NCBI GenBank assembly: GCA_934045905.1
Contig: OW203765.1
Location: 21,267,409-21,331,408 of the forward strand
Direction: 5' to 3'
From: Leuctra nigra
Taxonomy: Eukaryota > Arthropoda > Insecta > Plecoptera > Leuctridae
Length of the DNA: 64,000 nucleotides
Shown here: in pieces, positions 23,222 to 35,312 of the stretch
Layout: each line of letters begins with the position of its first letter
How positions within the stretch are numbered: position 1 is the first letter of the stretch
Translations under genes and position numbers: made by a program
Notes under the pieces: generated by a model
Told to the model about the DNA's origin: nothing
Database searches by the model: none
Seen by the model: the letters and a program-made list of their open reading frames with translations, nothing else

Positions 23222-24522
23222 GTATACATATTTGTGTATTGATAACACGAAATGCACGATGGTGTGCTATATGTGCCAGTTTAAAATATTCATTTCAATA
23301 AGGAACGGGAAGAGATCACATACAAAAAGACCTACTTAGAGATATTTAAGAGTGTTTTTTTACAACTTTTAAGTTTTCAATTTAGACAACAATTTGACTT
23401 TGCAGTGAAGTTTTAAAGAAATTGAGTATTTTTGTTTGAATTATATTTCCTTTATATCGTGGATTGAATACTGTTTTATTTTCGAACTATGCTATGGAAT
23501 ATTGTGTGAGTGTTTAATATGCACATGAGTTTCTTAGTGTTTATGCCAAGGTATAAGGAGATAGAGAAGTAGAAAGTGAGGAATGAAGAGAAATAGAATG
23601 AGATGAAGTGTATAATAAAACCTAGTAGAATACCCAATGCACTATTTACTCTTTCTTCCTCTTTTTTAACATCATTATGCATTCAATACTCCTTAGAATA
23701 CTTCACCTTTCAGCCTATTTTTGTCTCACAACGAATCTCAGGAAAGTTTTAACTTTGTCAAATAAAATGCCCTGGGCTATACAGAAAATCGTGCCAAATG
23801 AGACAACAGAGATTTCTGCGAGTGAACAAAAGAAAGTAAAATTTACAATTCTGTAAAATATATGACAGCACTCTTTTGTTCCCTCCTAATGCTGTAGAGG
23901 TGAACACCAAAATCCGATTCACCAATAATCTGACGCAAGCCGAAACGCGTAAAAAGTTATCGGGGATCTGTCTTTATGCTTCACAAATTGCTGTCATTGT
24001 TATGCGTATTACAGCATTTTAATGTTATCCAAACCCACGCAATAAAATGGCGAGAAGTAAACAGATACTAAATTGAATTTCAGACTGCAATTCCAAAACA
24101 AACTGGAATTCTATATTTGGAACGTTCTTCTATTTGATTTGCCGCGTAATGTGTAAACAGTTTCCAGCGGGCTGTGGTTTGTGAATGCCTACACGAGGAA
24201 GGCGGTGGATCTGTCCACTTGAATCTTATAGAAGGCTGTGACTGTTTGAAAAAGTTCGAATCTTCCTCTGTTTGTTCTCCAAGGGATATACTAAGGAAAA
24301 GCAATTCTAAAGCATCAATTGAATTTCAGTACTCCAGTTCTAGTCATGCAACGCTATTTACCCACCATGCTTACTGCATAACAAACTGGAATTATACATT
24401 TTAGAACAGTGTATCTAACAATGGAAAATAAGTTCATTTGTATTCACTACAATTTCTAGAAGAAAGACTAGACTTTTCTTTGTACAACTTACAAAGTGTG
24501 GTTGTATCTGTTAGGTTGATAA

Positions 24523-25567
24523 CTAGGAAAACGCTCTGGGTAACGCGTTGATGAGCGAGCACGGAAACGCGCAACACCTCGAACCGAAATTCTGTCTATC
24601 GAAAATGTCATTAAAAGCCAATCATTCTAGAATTTCGTCACAGACTTGTATAAAAAACTCAAAAAATTCCTAAAATATTGGTCCAAATAACCATGCAAAG
24701 TTTTAAGTTGATAAATTGAATCTTTATGATTGAACGGTTCCGTGTTAATTTTCAAAAATCCCAGGATCTCCTTCAAAAAATATACCTGGGGCAACACATA
24801 TGATATTATTTATTATTATTATTTATTTGCAAAACAACTACTCTTACATAGTGTTTTGCTGGTAGTGGGATTAGGGCATGCCCCAACACAAGTGCCCCAC
24901 TACCAGCTATATAAAATAATAAACAATAAACAAAGAATAATTAAGAATAGGTAAATCAAACAATCATGAAATAAATGAAATAAGCAACAATACATTAATT
25001 TATGCAAGGCAATAAATAAGTGTGTCTACACAATATCAGATCGACTGTTGAACGATCATTATCAGTTTCATATGCGTTTGAAAGTTTCTGCTCTAACTAC
25101 CTTGCCTTGAACTGAAGAGTCGAAGTCGCCGTGAATTTGACAGCCAACACGCAAATAGTCCGTAAAATGTCAATAACGTTTGGATTTAAACACAGATTAG
25201 TATGAAAATTGAAAAAATGCAGATAATGTTGGTCCCAACCATCATGCGAAGTTATAAGTTGATCGTTCAATCGGTTCTAGTTTAAATTTCAAAAAACACA
25301 GGAAAGATGGTTTTAATTTTTTTTTCAAATTGATTGGATCTACCAATCTAAAGATAATTTTTTTTGTAATTTGAACCAATCAGGGGATTTCAAAAAAATT
25401 AGGGTCTGCAAATCTCATATTTGGTCTGGACATGTGTGCAAAATTTCAGTTCGATCGAATAAACGGTGCGATCTGTATACGAGCAGACGACAGACAAAAA
25501 CAAAACAAAAAAAAACAGAGGTCCATGCCAAAAGAGCCAAAAGGAGACGCTCGCTTCGCTCGCTCAA
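24523..25567 (-). mobile_element. HLE copy D, interrupted by a retroposon-like insert
   Basis: On the minus strand it starts TTGAGCGAGCGAAGCGAGCG (25548-25567) and ends GAGCGTTTTCCTAG (24523). The body matches K and H apart from about 210 bp at 24808-25018, which separate two pieces that are contiguous in copy K. Host T follows CCTAG, as in the other copies. Confidence 0.75.
24808..25018 (-). mobile_element. Retroposon-like insert nested in HLE D
   Basis: Comparison with copy K shows the flanks are normally adjacent. On the minus strand the insert ends TTTTGCAAATAAATAATAAT and further ATAAT units, a simple-repeat 3' tail typical of LINE/SINE insertions. It also carries a CTGGTAGTGGG/CCCCACTACCAG hairpin. 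Its class is uncertain and no target duplication was identified. Confidence 0.5.
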
Positions 25568-26065
25568 TAACAGATATTCGTCCATAAATGATGCCAAATC
25601 TAAATTAAATAAAAATTTTGTGTCACTAGAGCCATTTTGACAAAGTAATCAAGGTAATGATTGTTCACGCTTGTTTTCCATTTTGATTAATTTAAAAATA
25701 TTTGAAGAGTTTATATTATTAAACGACCCTCCCACAATCCGCAAGAACTTTAAAGACACTTATCAAATTTTAAATTTTTGTCCTCATTCCTCGATATTTT
25801 ATTATAAATTCTTATTAGTACATTTTTTTTTTAAGAAAATGTGTATTGACAATTTGTCCTGTTGCTAAAATAAAGACTGTGTGTATAACATGATGCAATT
25901 ACTTTAAATGTTAATAATCGTGGAAGTTTAAAAACTATATAATAAAATTTTCTGGAAATACTGCTCTTAATTGTTTGCTGATGCACTTTGTAGATTGCTT
26001 GCTCGTTACAATTTTCCAAGAATTCCAAAACTTCCCGGCAATTTCTCTATGTGCTGTAGCTGGAA

Positions 26066-27364
26066 TCTAGTGGAGCGGTCGCTCCACCCAGCCAAGTCGT
26101 ACTGTACACTCACACTCACTCAACATACCGTAAATGCCTAATAAACTGAGGAGCAGACCAAACACTTTTACTGTAAGCAACAACATGGCATTTTCGGCCT
26201 ACTGGATCTTAAAATTGGAAAATCTCACATTGTTGCAAAATATCTTAATTTCGAGCTATGGCCCACCCCACACCATATACCAAATTTGGGAACAACAGTT
26301 TATGCCATTTGCGAGCTAGAGGGCCGTGAAAACAGTGAAATTACACCCCTTTTTAAAGGTATCTGATTATTATTCTCCTGGTCAGGAAACGTTGCTATCA
26401 CCGCCACAGCCTAAGCGGCAAAACCGATCGCTCTGAAATTTTTACCACATGTGCACTTTTGGCGTCTGAGGTGCCTTTTTATAAAACCAACCGGAAGCTG
26501 CCATTTTGAAGTGCCGTCATATCTCAAAAACGGATTGCCCGATCAGGACGAAATTAGCGCCAAACGATTCGGACGGTCATCTATATAAAATACCAATAGT
26601 CGAAATAGACCTGTACTATTATCGAAACCGGAAATTACGTCATAAAAATGCCAAATCTGACTAAAATCATCTCTTATAACAATATCTACATAATCAGAAG
26701 GCTTATAAGTTATAATGTTTCAAAACATTTATAGATACACATTTTAGGCTGTGATGTCAGCCGCCATTTTCAAAACCGGAAGGGATGTCATAACTCGAGA
26801 ACCACTGGACCGATTGGAACGAAACTTTCGCTATACTTCATCATAGCATATTATTAACAGCATAAACATAGTTACAAGCGCAACTTTTCTTAGAAACCAA
26901 ATCACAAAGGCTTATTTTTTAAAGGAATTTAAGTCTTGGTGCCACAATAGGTATATGTTACAAGTTGCAAGAATAAACTGAAAAAAGGATTGATATCCCC
27001 ATAAAAAACACTCCGTGTAAAAATACCAGCCAAGTCTCTTAAATTAAAAAAAATATAAGAAATCTAAAAATTCAGCACTGAAAAGTAGTGATATCAAAAA
27101 ATTGGCCAAGTCAAAACTTTTCAAAAAATACTTGGCGCATCGTTTTTTTAGTGCATTATTATAGATGTATAGATGAGTATATTTGATTTCCGGCCTACTT
27201 CTATACTATTTATAATGCACGATGCGCAAAGTATTTTTTGAAAAGTTTTGACTTGGCTAATTTTTTGATATCACTACTTTTCAGTGCTGAATTTTTAGAT
27301 TTCTTATTTTTTTTTAATTTAAGAGACTTGGCTGGTATTTTTACACGGAGTGTTTTTTATGGGG
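26066..27364 (+). mobile_element. P-family element, copy 1
   Basis: Begins TCTAGTGGAGCGGTCGCTCC, an 8-bp stem with a 2-base loop, then CAGCCAAGTCGTACTGTACA. Two diverged internal modules carry ACCGGAA-type and AAAACGG/ACCGATC-type sequence. It ends in a palindrome (26996-27364). Copy 2 (54021-55331) has the same structure end to end. It is non-coding. The A before TCTAG and T after the final GGGG occur in both full copies. Confidence 0.75.
26996..27364. repeat. Long palindrome (~155-bp arms) at the 3' end of P copy 1
   Basis: The left arm starts CCCCATAAAAAACACTCCGT and runs through CCAGCCAAGTCTC, AGTAGTGATATCAAAAAATT and CTTGGCGCATCG. The right arm is its inverse, ending ACGGAGTGTTTTTTATGGGG. 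Similar palindromes end P copies 2 and 3, and single arms or diverged forms occur at 30930-31262, 41725-41830 and 48355-48600. Confidence 0.8.
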
Positions 27365-27899
27365 TTTTTATTACTAGACACAGTTTGATATTATTAACGT
27401 TAACAAGAGTGCACGCGAAATAATTCATAAGTAAATTGAATCTCCCAAAATATCTACTCACATCCGCCCAAGTATCTTCCGGTTAATTTGGAAGGCCAAC
27501 TAGAACTCATCAACAGCCCTGTATTATTAGTAGATAGAAATACATCCATTATTGATCTAAGTTTTGCACTCAAACTATACCCATTTTAACGTTAGGGAAG
27601 GTAGTAGGATATCATATAACCAATTAAAACTTGCGCACTTTTTGGAATTTACAGAGTAAATGCATTGCTAGCGAGCACTCGAGAAGAAAACATAGACCTG
27701 GGCTTTTAGTTCAGATTGACCATCAGTAAAGCGGAGTATAAACAAACCCTTATATCAATTTTCCGTTGAAACAATAAGACCGCTAGCTAATAATCAATAG
27801 ACAGTGGAACTATGGATAGTAATGCGGATCTCTTGTGAAAATATTGAACTGAACTGATACGACTAATAATTTCTTGCACACACTAATAAAACTGTGCTC

Positions 27900-28850
27900 T
27901 GTTCGAAAAAAATCACGAGATCCCAAAATTATGCCGCCATTTTGGATGAGACGCGTTTATATTTCGTTATTTTGCGCACAGCAGTTGAAAAATGATGATA
28001 AATTGGCTACTTTGCTCATCCCTTGTTCACTGCAAAGGTATTGAGTCACCGCCTCCTGAACTAAAATTACATGTTAAAATCCCTATAGGGCACTAGCCAA
28101 ACTATCTCCCGCTAGGGTGCTGCCATCGGGGCTGTGCTAAGTGTGAAGTAAGCTGTTCGTGCCACTCAAAATTAAAACTCGCGAAACTTTATTTTGACAG
28201 CCGTAAGAAGATGTACTTACTGTTTAGATACAAAGATTTTTTACTCTAGTATAATAAAATGTGTAAAAATAAGAAGATAGTGCAATATCTAAAGCAAATT
28301 CTATTTCAATCTGAGGCGACACCCTCTCAATTGTTTTAATTGAAAGTTACACAATTCCATTAAGCAGTGAGTCAGTTGAAGAAAGCACTGGAAACAAAAA
28401 TAATTCTGTGAGCTGTCATTACATGACCAAAATATCATTATTACACTATAATTTCTAATAATTATCCACTCTTTCGCTAAATAACCAATATCAACATGAA
28501 TTCTTATAATATAACATGAAAATACGGACTGTGGGGTAAGAAATACGTTGATTTGAAAAGTACAGCCTCGACGCTAGCGCCAAAGGGGCCGATCCTGTCG
28601 TCCTAGCTTGGCATCGCCCCATCTTGTGACATTTTATCAACACACAAATGAAGTTTTAGGGAGAACGGTTGGAGATACATAGAATATGCAAATTACAAAT
28701 GTCTTTATTAGAATTAGTGCTATATTTTATGTCAAATAAACTTTTTCGTATTGTATGGAGAACGTACTGAAATTGACAAAAAAATAAATACAAGCTCTTT
28801 TTATCCAAGATGGCGGCATTATTTTGAGTTCTCGTATTTTTTTTAAGAGA
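27900..28850. repeat. Region bounded by ~42-bp inverted repeats
   Basis: AAAAAATCACGAGATCCCAA continuing AATTATGCCGCCATTTTGGA (27908-27947) is inverted at about 28802-28848 (TCCAAGATGGCGGCATTATT, TTGAGTTCTCG). About 850 bp lie between, including GC-richer stretches near 28.1 and 28.57 kb, with no open frame of note. It could be a degraded DNA transposon or two arms inserted independently. Confidence 0.45.
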
Positions 28851-29922
28851 TCACATTTTCTTCAGTATGTGCATGGAACCATTTTTATCTAGCTAGTGTG
28901 GGCTATTGTATACACATCGAAACCTTTAGGGCTCCACCCCCCACCCCCCAAAGGGTTAATTTCGTGACCCATAGATTTTTAAGTTAAAAGTCCATAATAT
29001 GAACATACATAAGCAACTGCAACCTTGAAACACGAATTCCCTGAAAATGGCGGCTATTTTAGAGCTTACTCGCCGACATCTTTAATTTCTTGAATAAATA
29101 CAACTTTCGTTAGGCCTGGAATTTTTATTTTTTTATCTTAATTTCCTGACACATCGTTTATTATACAAGAACAATAAATTTACAAAAGTTTTATAATTTC
29201 ACTGAAATACACACTTTTTGGCACTTTGGACAGCCCTGGGGCTCAAAATTGCCGCCCGATTTTTTGAGGATATCGAAATTATGAAAGAGCGGAAAATTTT
29301 CTATAAGACTGCCAAAGGAAAAATTAGTATCACATTTTGCACTATTTTGGCAAATGTATGTGCTAACAGCCCTCACTAGAATCAGTTATCCACAAAAATT
29401 ATTTTTTATAAAAATAGAATATCAACTATCCTGGTAGTAAATGATCTCTGATATCGGCCAGTCTTCTACACCCTATCTGTTTACCATCCTTCTCAGCTCC
29501 TAAGTATGCTAATATTGTCCGAGTACTGACCCCACCAGATGCTATTAAGAGGGTGTGTTATTTGACCACCCTTCAGTGTCTGCAATAAGACCAAGATTTA
29601 CATACAAACAGCCTCTTGAGATAGTTAGGTCCCAATTGTCTGCACACCACTTCTTAGTTTTCTTTGAATTATTCATGCATGTTATCATCTACCGGATGAA
29701 GAAATAGCCTGTGAATAAGCTGTATCACCTTTAGATTCTGCTCAAACCTGTGGGGATGTCAGAGATCATTTTATTCGGATGTCGTTAATTATTTGTTAGT
29801 CAATTTGGTAGTGTCGATCGATATATACAAAAAAAAAAAATCTTGAAATTACAAGTTCAAAAACGTTTTCATACATTTCAACTATATTGATTGATGGTAT
29901 TACCGACTCATTTAGTGTCCTG

Positions 29923-30061
29923 GGGCTGGATTCACAAAAGGTATTATCTGCTAGTAGAACGTATTATCTTTTGATTTATTACCAAACACACCATGTTAGT
30001 AGAAAGATAATACCAAAAATAGTACGTATTAGGAGATAATACTTCTTTGTGAATCCAGCCC
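29923..30061. mobile_element. MITE with GGGCTGGATTCACAAA termini
   Basis: Termini GGGCTGGATTCACAAAAGGT and TTCTTTGTGAATCCAGCCC form long inverted repeats that continue through GTATTATC/GATAATAC. A CTG trinucleotide flanks both sides (29920-29922 and 30062-30064), consistent with a 3-bp target duplication as in PIF/Harbinger-type MITEs, although TWA is usual for those. Confidence 0.7.
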
Positions 30062-30385
30062 CTGTAGTTTGCAGCTCCCGCCCAACAATGAGTTTTCAAT
30101 TTTATGTCATCAGAGGATGAACAAAACTTTAACATGGGAGGTATAGGAAAATCATTTCGAATTTGGTTTATAACTTTTAAAAAAGCTCACGTTGGTATTG
30201 TTTCATTTTTTTCCTGAGAGTATGTTCATATGTCTACCATAGGGAAAAATGTATTTCAAATCTATTGACATAAAAAATAGATCTTCATTATAGCCTAAAA
30301 ATTACACGATTTTCTTTTTCCGCCATAAGATAACATGGGGGAAACAAATCAATTTATCTCAGAAACCGGACACGAGAATTGTTAC
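30062..30385 (+). repeat. Dispersed repeat, inverted copy at 5395-5712
   Basis: It lies directly beside the MITE. It is related in opposite orientation to 5395-5712, including ATCATTTCGAATTTGGT, the GATAACATGGGGGAAA block and TCTCAGAAACC at the end. The element type is unknown. Confidence 0.55.
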
Positions 30386-30580
30386 ATTTTTTCAGGGATT
30401 GTGTTTTGCATGATAATCAATAAGTCACTAAAATTTCAAGTAAATCGCAAACAAACTAATACCCACTAGTGAAAATAAGTTGTTCTATACTCGAAACGGT
30501 TACACAGTACGTAATTTGTTCATAAATACACTAATCTAGTATAAAAACACTATTATTAATTAAAAACCATATCAAATGAA

Positions 30581-30623
30581 CCGCGATATTTCGCCAACGC
30601 GTTCGGTCGGTTTCCTCAGGCGA
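30581..30623 (-). ncRNA. Degenerate hammerhead-like motif
   Basis: Minus strand: TCGC, CTGAGGA (position 7 of the core is free, so the core is intact), a 20-base stem II region with poor pairing, GAAA, TA/UA-type 2-bp stem III, AUC cleavage triplet, then GCGG pairing with TCGC. It matches the same minimal-stem-III layout as the motif at 17100-17141. Stem II is doubtful, so this may be a decayed copy or chance. Confidence 0.3.
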
Positions 30624-30929
30624 GACTGAGGAGACAACACCAAAACAAAACAAACCTAACTAATGCCCCTACTGAGCAATCGGTGAACTTGTCATACAAC
30701 CTTTCATCCCGCGTATAAACAAATCTCGCACAACCCCGCACAATACTGCGCCATGAGTCATCGAAGAAATAGCTCGGTTGGATGATAATTTTTTCAAGGT
30801 AATTAGTATGGAGCCTAGAAGGGCTTCAAATAAAATTTTAAGTAGATATATAAATAGTTGCCTGTACGAAGCACGGTGCAGGTACGAACATAATAATAGT
30901 CCTGTATAATAATTCCCATAATAATCATT

Positions 30930-31262
30930 CACCATGAAAATACCAGCCAGAAGTTTCTTCAAATAAAATCAATACTAAAATATAATCAGCACGGAATAGT
31001 AATTATATCAAGAAATTTACAAATTGAACACGATACTTTAGAACGCCATAAGATACTTGGCTCATCGTTTACAAGTGATTTGTAGATTAGGTTTAGCTTG
31101 TTTTCCCTAATTTTTTCACTACTATAATTTAAGCGACAAGTATTTGTGTGTGTTAAATATGCGTGCAGACTTGACACATATTTTGATATCACTAGTTTTC
31201 AATGCTGACATTTTAGGGATTTTTAGTTGAAGAGACTTGGCTGATAACATTCATTATGTTTT
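30930..31262. repeat. Diverged palindromic P-terminal element
   Basis: Left arm contains AAAATACCAGCCAG, TATCAAGAAATT and ACTTGGCTCATCGTTT. Right arm contains ACTTGACACATATTTTGATA, TCACTAGTTTTCAATGCTGA and AGAGACTTGGCTGATA. This is the same palindrome that ends the P elements, but older and without a P body. Confidence 0.6.
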
Positions 31263-31293
31263 CTGGAGATAATTATTTCTACAAACAACATAG

Positions 31294-32209
31294 TTAAGCG
31301 AGCGGAGCGAGCGTCTCCACTTGACTCTTGCGGCACTTTCTCTGTGTGTGTGTGTGTTTTTTTTTGTTGGTTCAACCCACGTCGCACCGGTCAACGTATC
31401 GATCTGAAATTTTGCACACACCTTCATCTCATACTAACTTAGACCTGTATAGTTTTTGAGAAAGATCCGTCCATAGATAAAAAATATCGTGTTTTCCCAT
31501 ATAAATAACATTGTAGGTTCGAAGAGTCCGTTGCGGCCGCCCGATGCGCCCCATTCAAAACAAACTCGGAAGCAGTCAGCTGTCTATCTATTATTGTTAT
31601 AATACGTTTTACGAGATAAAGAAAGCAATACCTGCAAGGTTATAGTTTTTATTTTATTTTAACCGATAGTGTAGGTATTTATTGTTATTTAGAGTTTAAA
31701 CATGCTTCCTACCTTACTTTTTTCAATTCTTACAAAGGCTAAGCAATTTATTTGTAGACCGGCGGAATATCTGCTTGATTGTAGAAATAGATAATGACGT
31801 GTATGAGTTATATTATTTATTCAGTCGATGGTGTTATTTAATATTTATACAATGTGTTGTGTATAGGTAATTGTTCTATTGTATACGGAACGGCAAGTAT
31901 GGATAATATTTATTATATTTTTTATTTGCCTATTTTGTGAGTTTCAATCTCTGTATTTATTATTTTTAATAAATCCATTATAATTTATACCTACCTAAAT
32001 ACTCCAATAAATACACATGAGTGTGTGTCCGTTACTAATTTGCAATGATACGCAAATGCAGATATTTTTGTATATAATTTAGTGGATCTTGCTTATAGCT
32101 TTCAGTTGTTTAAGGTATATATTATTGGCGCATTTTAAGGAATTATAGATCGAGGTGTTGCATGTATCCGTGCTCGCTTATCAACGCGTTACACATAGCG
32201 TTTTCCTAG
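31294..32209 (+). mobile_element. HLE copy E with unique interior
   Basis: Starts TTAAGCGAGCGGAGCGAGCG, has a TG-repeat plus T tract and the CGATCTGAAATTTTGCACAC block. It ends GTGCTCGCTTATCAACGCGT and TTTTCCTAG before T. Between about 31500 and 32130 the interior does not match the other copies and includes a GC-rich GCGGCCGCCCGATGCGCCCC stretch, which may be captured or later-inserted DNA. Confidence 0.7.
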
Positions 32210-32473
32210 TATATAACATAGTGTACAAGTAAATTTCGTCTATAAAACCAGAATGCAAATTTCGAGTACAGCATTACTGTCAACACAACTCTGTTAATTA
32301 ATGTGTATAACCGCTAAAAGATGTACTGATACTACATAGTACCTCAGCCTATTCTAGAATAGGCTAGAATAGGGGTGGAATAGGCTAGAGAGCCTACTTT
32401 TGCGAGAGCTTAGTTATGTAGTAATACCTTTCTGTGTGGTGACAATATAGTATGCCGTGTATAATTTGGCTCA

Positions 32474-32495
32474 CCCCCCCCCCCCCCCCCCCCCC
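32474..32495. repeat. Poly(C) run of 22
   Basis: Uninterrupted run of C, unusual in this AT-rich sequence. Confidence 0.9.
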
Positions 32496-32984
32496 GCTCC
32501 CCACCCCAACCCTTGGTTCAGGTTTCTTGTTTTTTTATAATTTAAAACTTGCCTATATTCTTGTACGCCTTGGGCGCTTTTGAATAATGGTGGCTCACAA
32601 CGAGGAAAATTTGAAAGGATTCTATTATATTGTTTTTAGACAATTAGCGACCGCCTCTGCATCATCGCTTCAATGTTGGATTTGTTTCACAACAAGTTTT
32701 TAATAAAAACTAAAGGTATTTCATTACATGAAGTTTAATATAACTTTAACGTTGTTAAAATAATATGCAAGAGTATGAAAAATCTGGCCTCAAGCCGAAT
32801 TTCTTACAAATTCTTTCAGAAACAAATTTACACGGTATAACAATCTGTCAACCAAGCTTGTCTAATAATCTTGATAAAATATAAAAAATGTTAAAAGAAT
32901 CTTGAAATAATCTTGATTTTAAGGAGTACCTATGGAGACACACTTGGCACAACTAAAACGGTACTTGAGCGAAACGGATAAGGT

Positions 32985-33640
32985 TGGTCAGGTTCCTTGA
33001 CAATCAATCCTTGTTATTATCAATTAAATCAGAGCTCATTTACTAGAGTTAGGTGAAGCGTTAGCATACTGTTGGGAACAAGTAAAGATGAACTCGCTCT
33101 AGCATAGGCCGGCCTATACCTGGCCATGTTAAACTGGGTTCATCGTTGGCCATGTTAAAACCCGCTCTAGCATAGGCCGGCCTATACCTGGCCATGTTAA
33201 ACTGGGTTCATCGTTGGCCATGTTAAAACCCGCTCTGGCATAGGCCGGCCTATACCTGACCATGTTAACCTGGGTTCACCGTTTGCTATGTTAAAACCCG
33301 CTCTAGCATAGGCCTGCCTATACCTGGCCATGTTAAACTGGGTTCATCTTTGGCCATGTTAAAACCCGTAGCATAGGCCGGCCTATACCTGGCCATGTTA
33401 AACTGGGTTCATCGTTGGCCATGTTAAAACCCGTAGCATAGGCCGGCCTATACCTGGCCATGTTAAACTGGGTTCATCTTTGGCCATGTTAAAACCCGTA
33501 CCATAGGCCGGCCTATATCATCTTTGCCTGTCGTCCAACCGAAGGCTCCATCGGATGATCGGCATCAAATATTTTTCATTCAATGTTTCTTTCGAATACA
33601 GTTTTAATTTTAGATTGGCCAAGTGTACATTAACACGGTC
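32985..33640 (+). repeat. Dispersed repeat carrying a minisatellite
   Basis: Its left flank (CAGGTTCCTTGACAATCAAT to AGAGTTAGGTGA) and right flank (CATCGGATGATC, CATCAAATATTTTTCA) are adjacent in the copy at 40598-40775. The tandem array therefore sits at one internal position of the repeat. The far right also has TTGGCCAAGTGTACA. Confidence 0.75.
33093..33522 (+). repeat. Minisatellite, 65-68-bp unit, six full copies and a partial one
   Basis: Units contain GCATAGGCCGGCCTATACCT (with the 14-bp palindrome ATAGGCCGGCCTAT) and GGCCATGTTAAACTGGGTTC. The first four units are 68 bp and the later ones 65 bp (CCGTAGC instead of CCGCTCTAGC). Each unit has two GGCCATGTTAAA half-repeats. Confidence 0.9.
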
Positions 33641-33944
33641 TGCTTTGAAAATTACCCCCATCGATTCTAGAACACCACAAGGCACTATGGGTACTAGGTC
33701 ACAGGAGAGAGTATTTGCTAGTATTCCAAATTATTGGTCTTTTGGCGATAAACATCCCAGCCCCCTCAATTTTTTATAATGTCAACATTCAATAAATATT
33801 GAAAAATATTCACATTTTATATTTTTGTAAATTAAGTAATGATCAGATACTGTGAACACAAAAAAATCCCAGTTTCGTCCAAGTTTTCTGCCGTATTGGT
33901 ATGGGGATGTTATATCTGGCTTAGCGATGGAGGATGGTTGGTGA

Positions 33945-33959
33945 GGGGGGGGGGGGGGG
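33945..33959. repeat. Poly(G) run of 15
   Basis: Uninterrupted run of G next to otherwise unremarkable sequence. Confidence 0.85.
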
Positions 33960-34484
33960 TACGACCCCCTAACTACAGGCACTTGAGACGAGGGAGGAAA
34001 TATTCCCTTCTTTCTAAACTAATATAGAAGCACTCTTTCCCAAATCCACCGATAACGCAAAGACGGCTGACCTTACGCTTCGCCAAGAAAATCTTCAACG
34101 TCCATATTTCAAAAGACGAACAAAAGGGATCAAAATTACATGATGAAAAACAAGCCAATTACTTTTTTTCGGTTCCCTCTGGTATCACTAAAGATTAATT
34201 AATTTTTCGGTATAGAAACCCGTCAAAAGCATGTATTCCCTAAAGATTTAGTTGATGTAAAGCTTAGCCGATAAAGGTTAAAAGCTTAAGTTAAAAGCGA
34301 AGTTTCTATTATGACTTTACAGGGGATCAAACCCGTGACCTATTTGAGAGTAATTGAATGTTCTGTCGGTAGATATCAATAGAATGTATCATTCTAAAAT
34401 TGAGTCGGGTTTAAAAAGCTTTGCACGAGTTTCTTTTTTAGACAATAACAACAATGAAAAAGTGAGATAAAGGCAAACATTATT

Positions 34485-34604
34485 GGCGTTTTCCACTGGC
34501 TGCACTAGGGTTGCACTGAAATGACGTCACCATACAAAACTCAATGCAAATTTCAAACTGAGTGAAAAACTAGAGCGGCCCAGTGCAGCCAGTGGAAAAC
34601 GTCA
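34485..34604. mobile_element. MITE with GGCGTTTTCCACTGGCTGCA termini
   Basis: Left arm GGCGTTTTCCACTGGCTGCA(CT) and right arm AGTGCAGCCAGTGGAAAACG form a ~24-bp inverted repeat around a short centre containing TGACGTCA. No clear target duplication was found. Confidence 0.65.
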
Positions 34605-34679
34605 TACAAACAATATAATCGAGAATTGGGATAAAGCTAAGTTGAAAAAAAAACTATACAATTGTTACAATATTAAATA

Positions 34680-35312
34680 CTAGGAAAACGCTCGGTGTAA
34701 CGCGTTGATAAGCGAGCACCGGTGTGCAGCACATCTACCCATGATCTATCAAATAATCACAAATAATTCCTCAAATAATCACTTGCAGGATAACATAAGA
34801 GGTCAAATTTTCTTCAGAACTGGGAAGATTGCCACAAAACCTTGCATTCAATATATCCAAGAGAAGCAAAATACTTTTCCGTCACTCCCAAAATCACAGC
34901 CATTTTTCTACAGATATTGGCTAGATTACCACAAAACCTTATGATCACCAAATACTTCCAAGAATAACAACTCCTGTCAATGTCAAAATAATTGTGAAAC
35001 AAATGTCACTGCCTACTGATATACCTATACAGAAACAAAGTTATCATGGTCCATAGGTATTTTATAAATATTTCGTAGAAGATTTAGTTGCTACGATACC
35101 AAAATCAAGTTTCCGATGAAACCAAAGGAGCAAACTTGCTGAAAATCATTTTGACCACAACCAGTATAGTAATATAAGTTTCGTGAAAAAATTAGCCTGA
35201 TCCATTACTTCGTTTGGCAGGAGACGCCAAAAGCACAGATACAAACAAATAAAAAAAAAACAGAGATTCGAGCCATAAGTTTCAAGTGGAGACGCTCGCT
35301 CCGCTCGCTTAA
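34680..35312 (-). mobile_element. HLE copy F
   Basis: On the minus strand it runs from TTAAGCGAGCGGAGCGAGCG to GCGTTTTCCTAG (34680) before T. The 5' end resembles copy E (GGAGCG variant). The interior is short and diverged. Confidence 0.7.

Noticed and set aside
24080..24404. Overlapping open frames on both strands
   Set aside because: Neither strand has splice signals or recognisable sequence. A short direct repeat (CAAACTGGAATT) suggests non-coding DNA.
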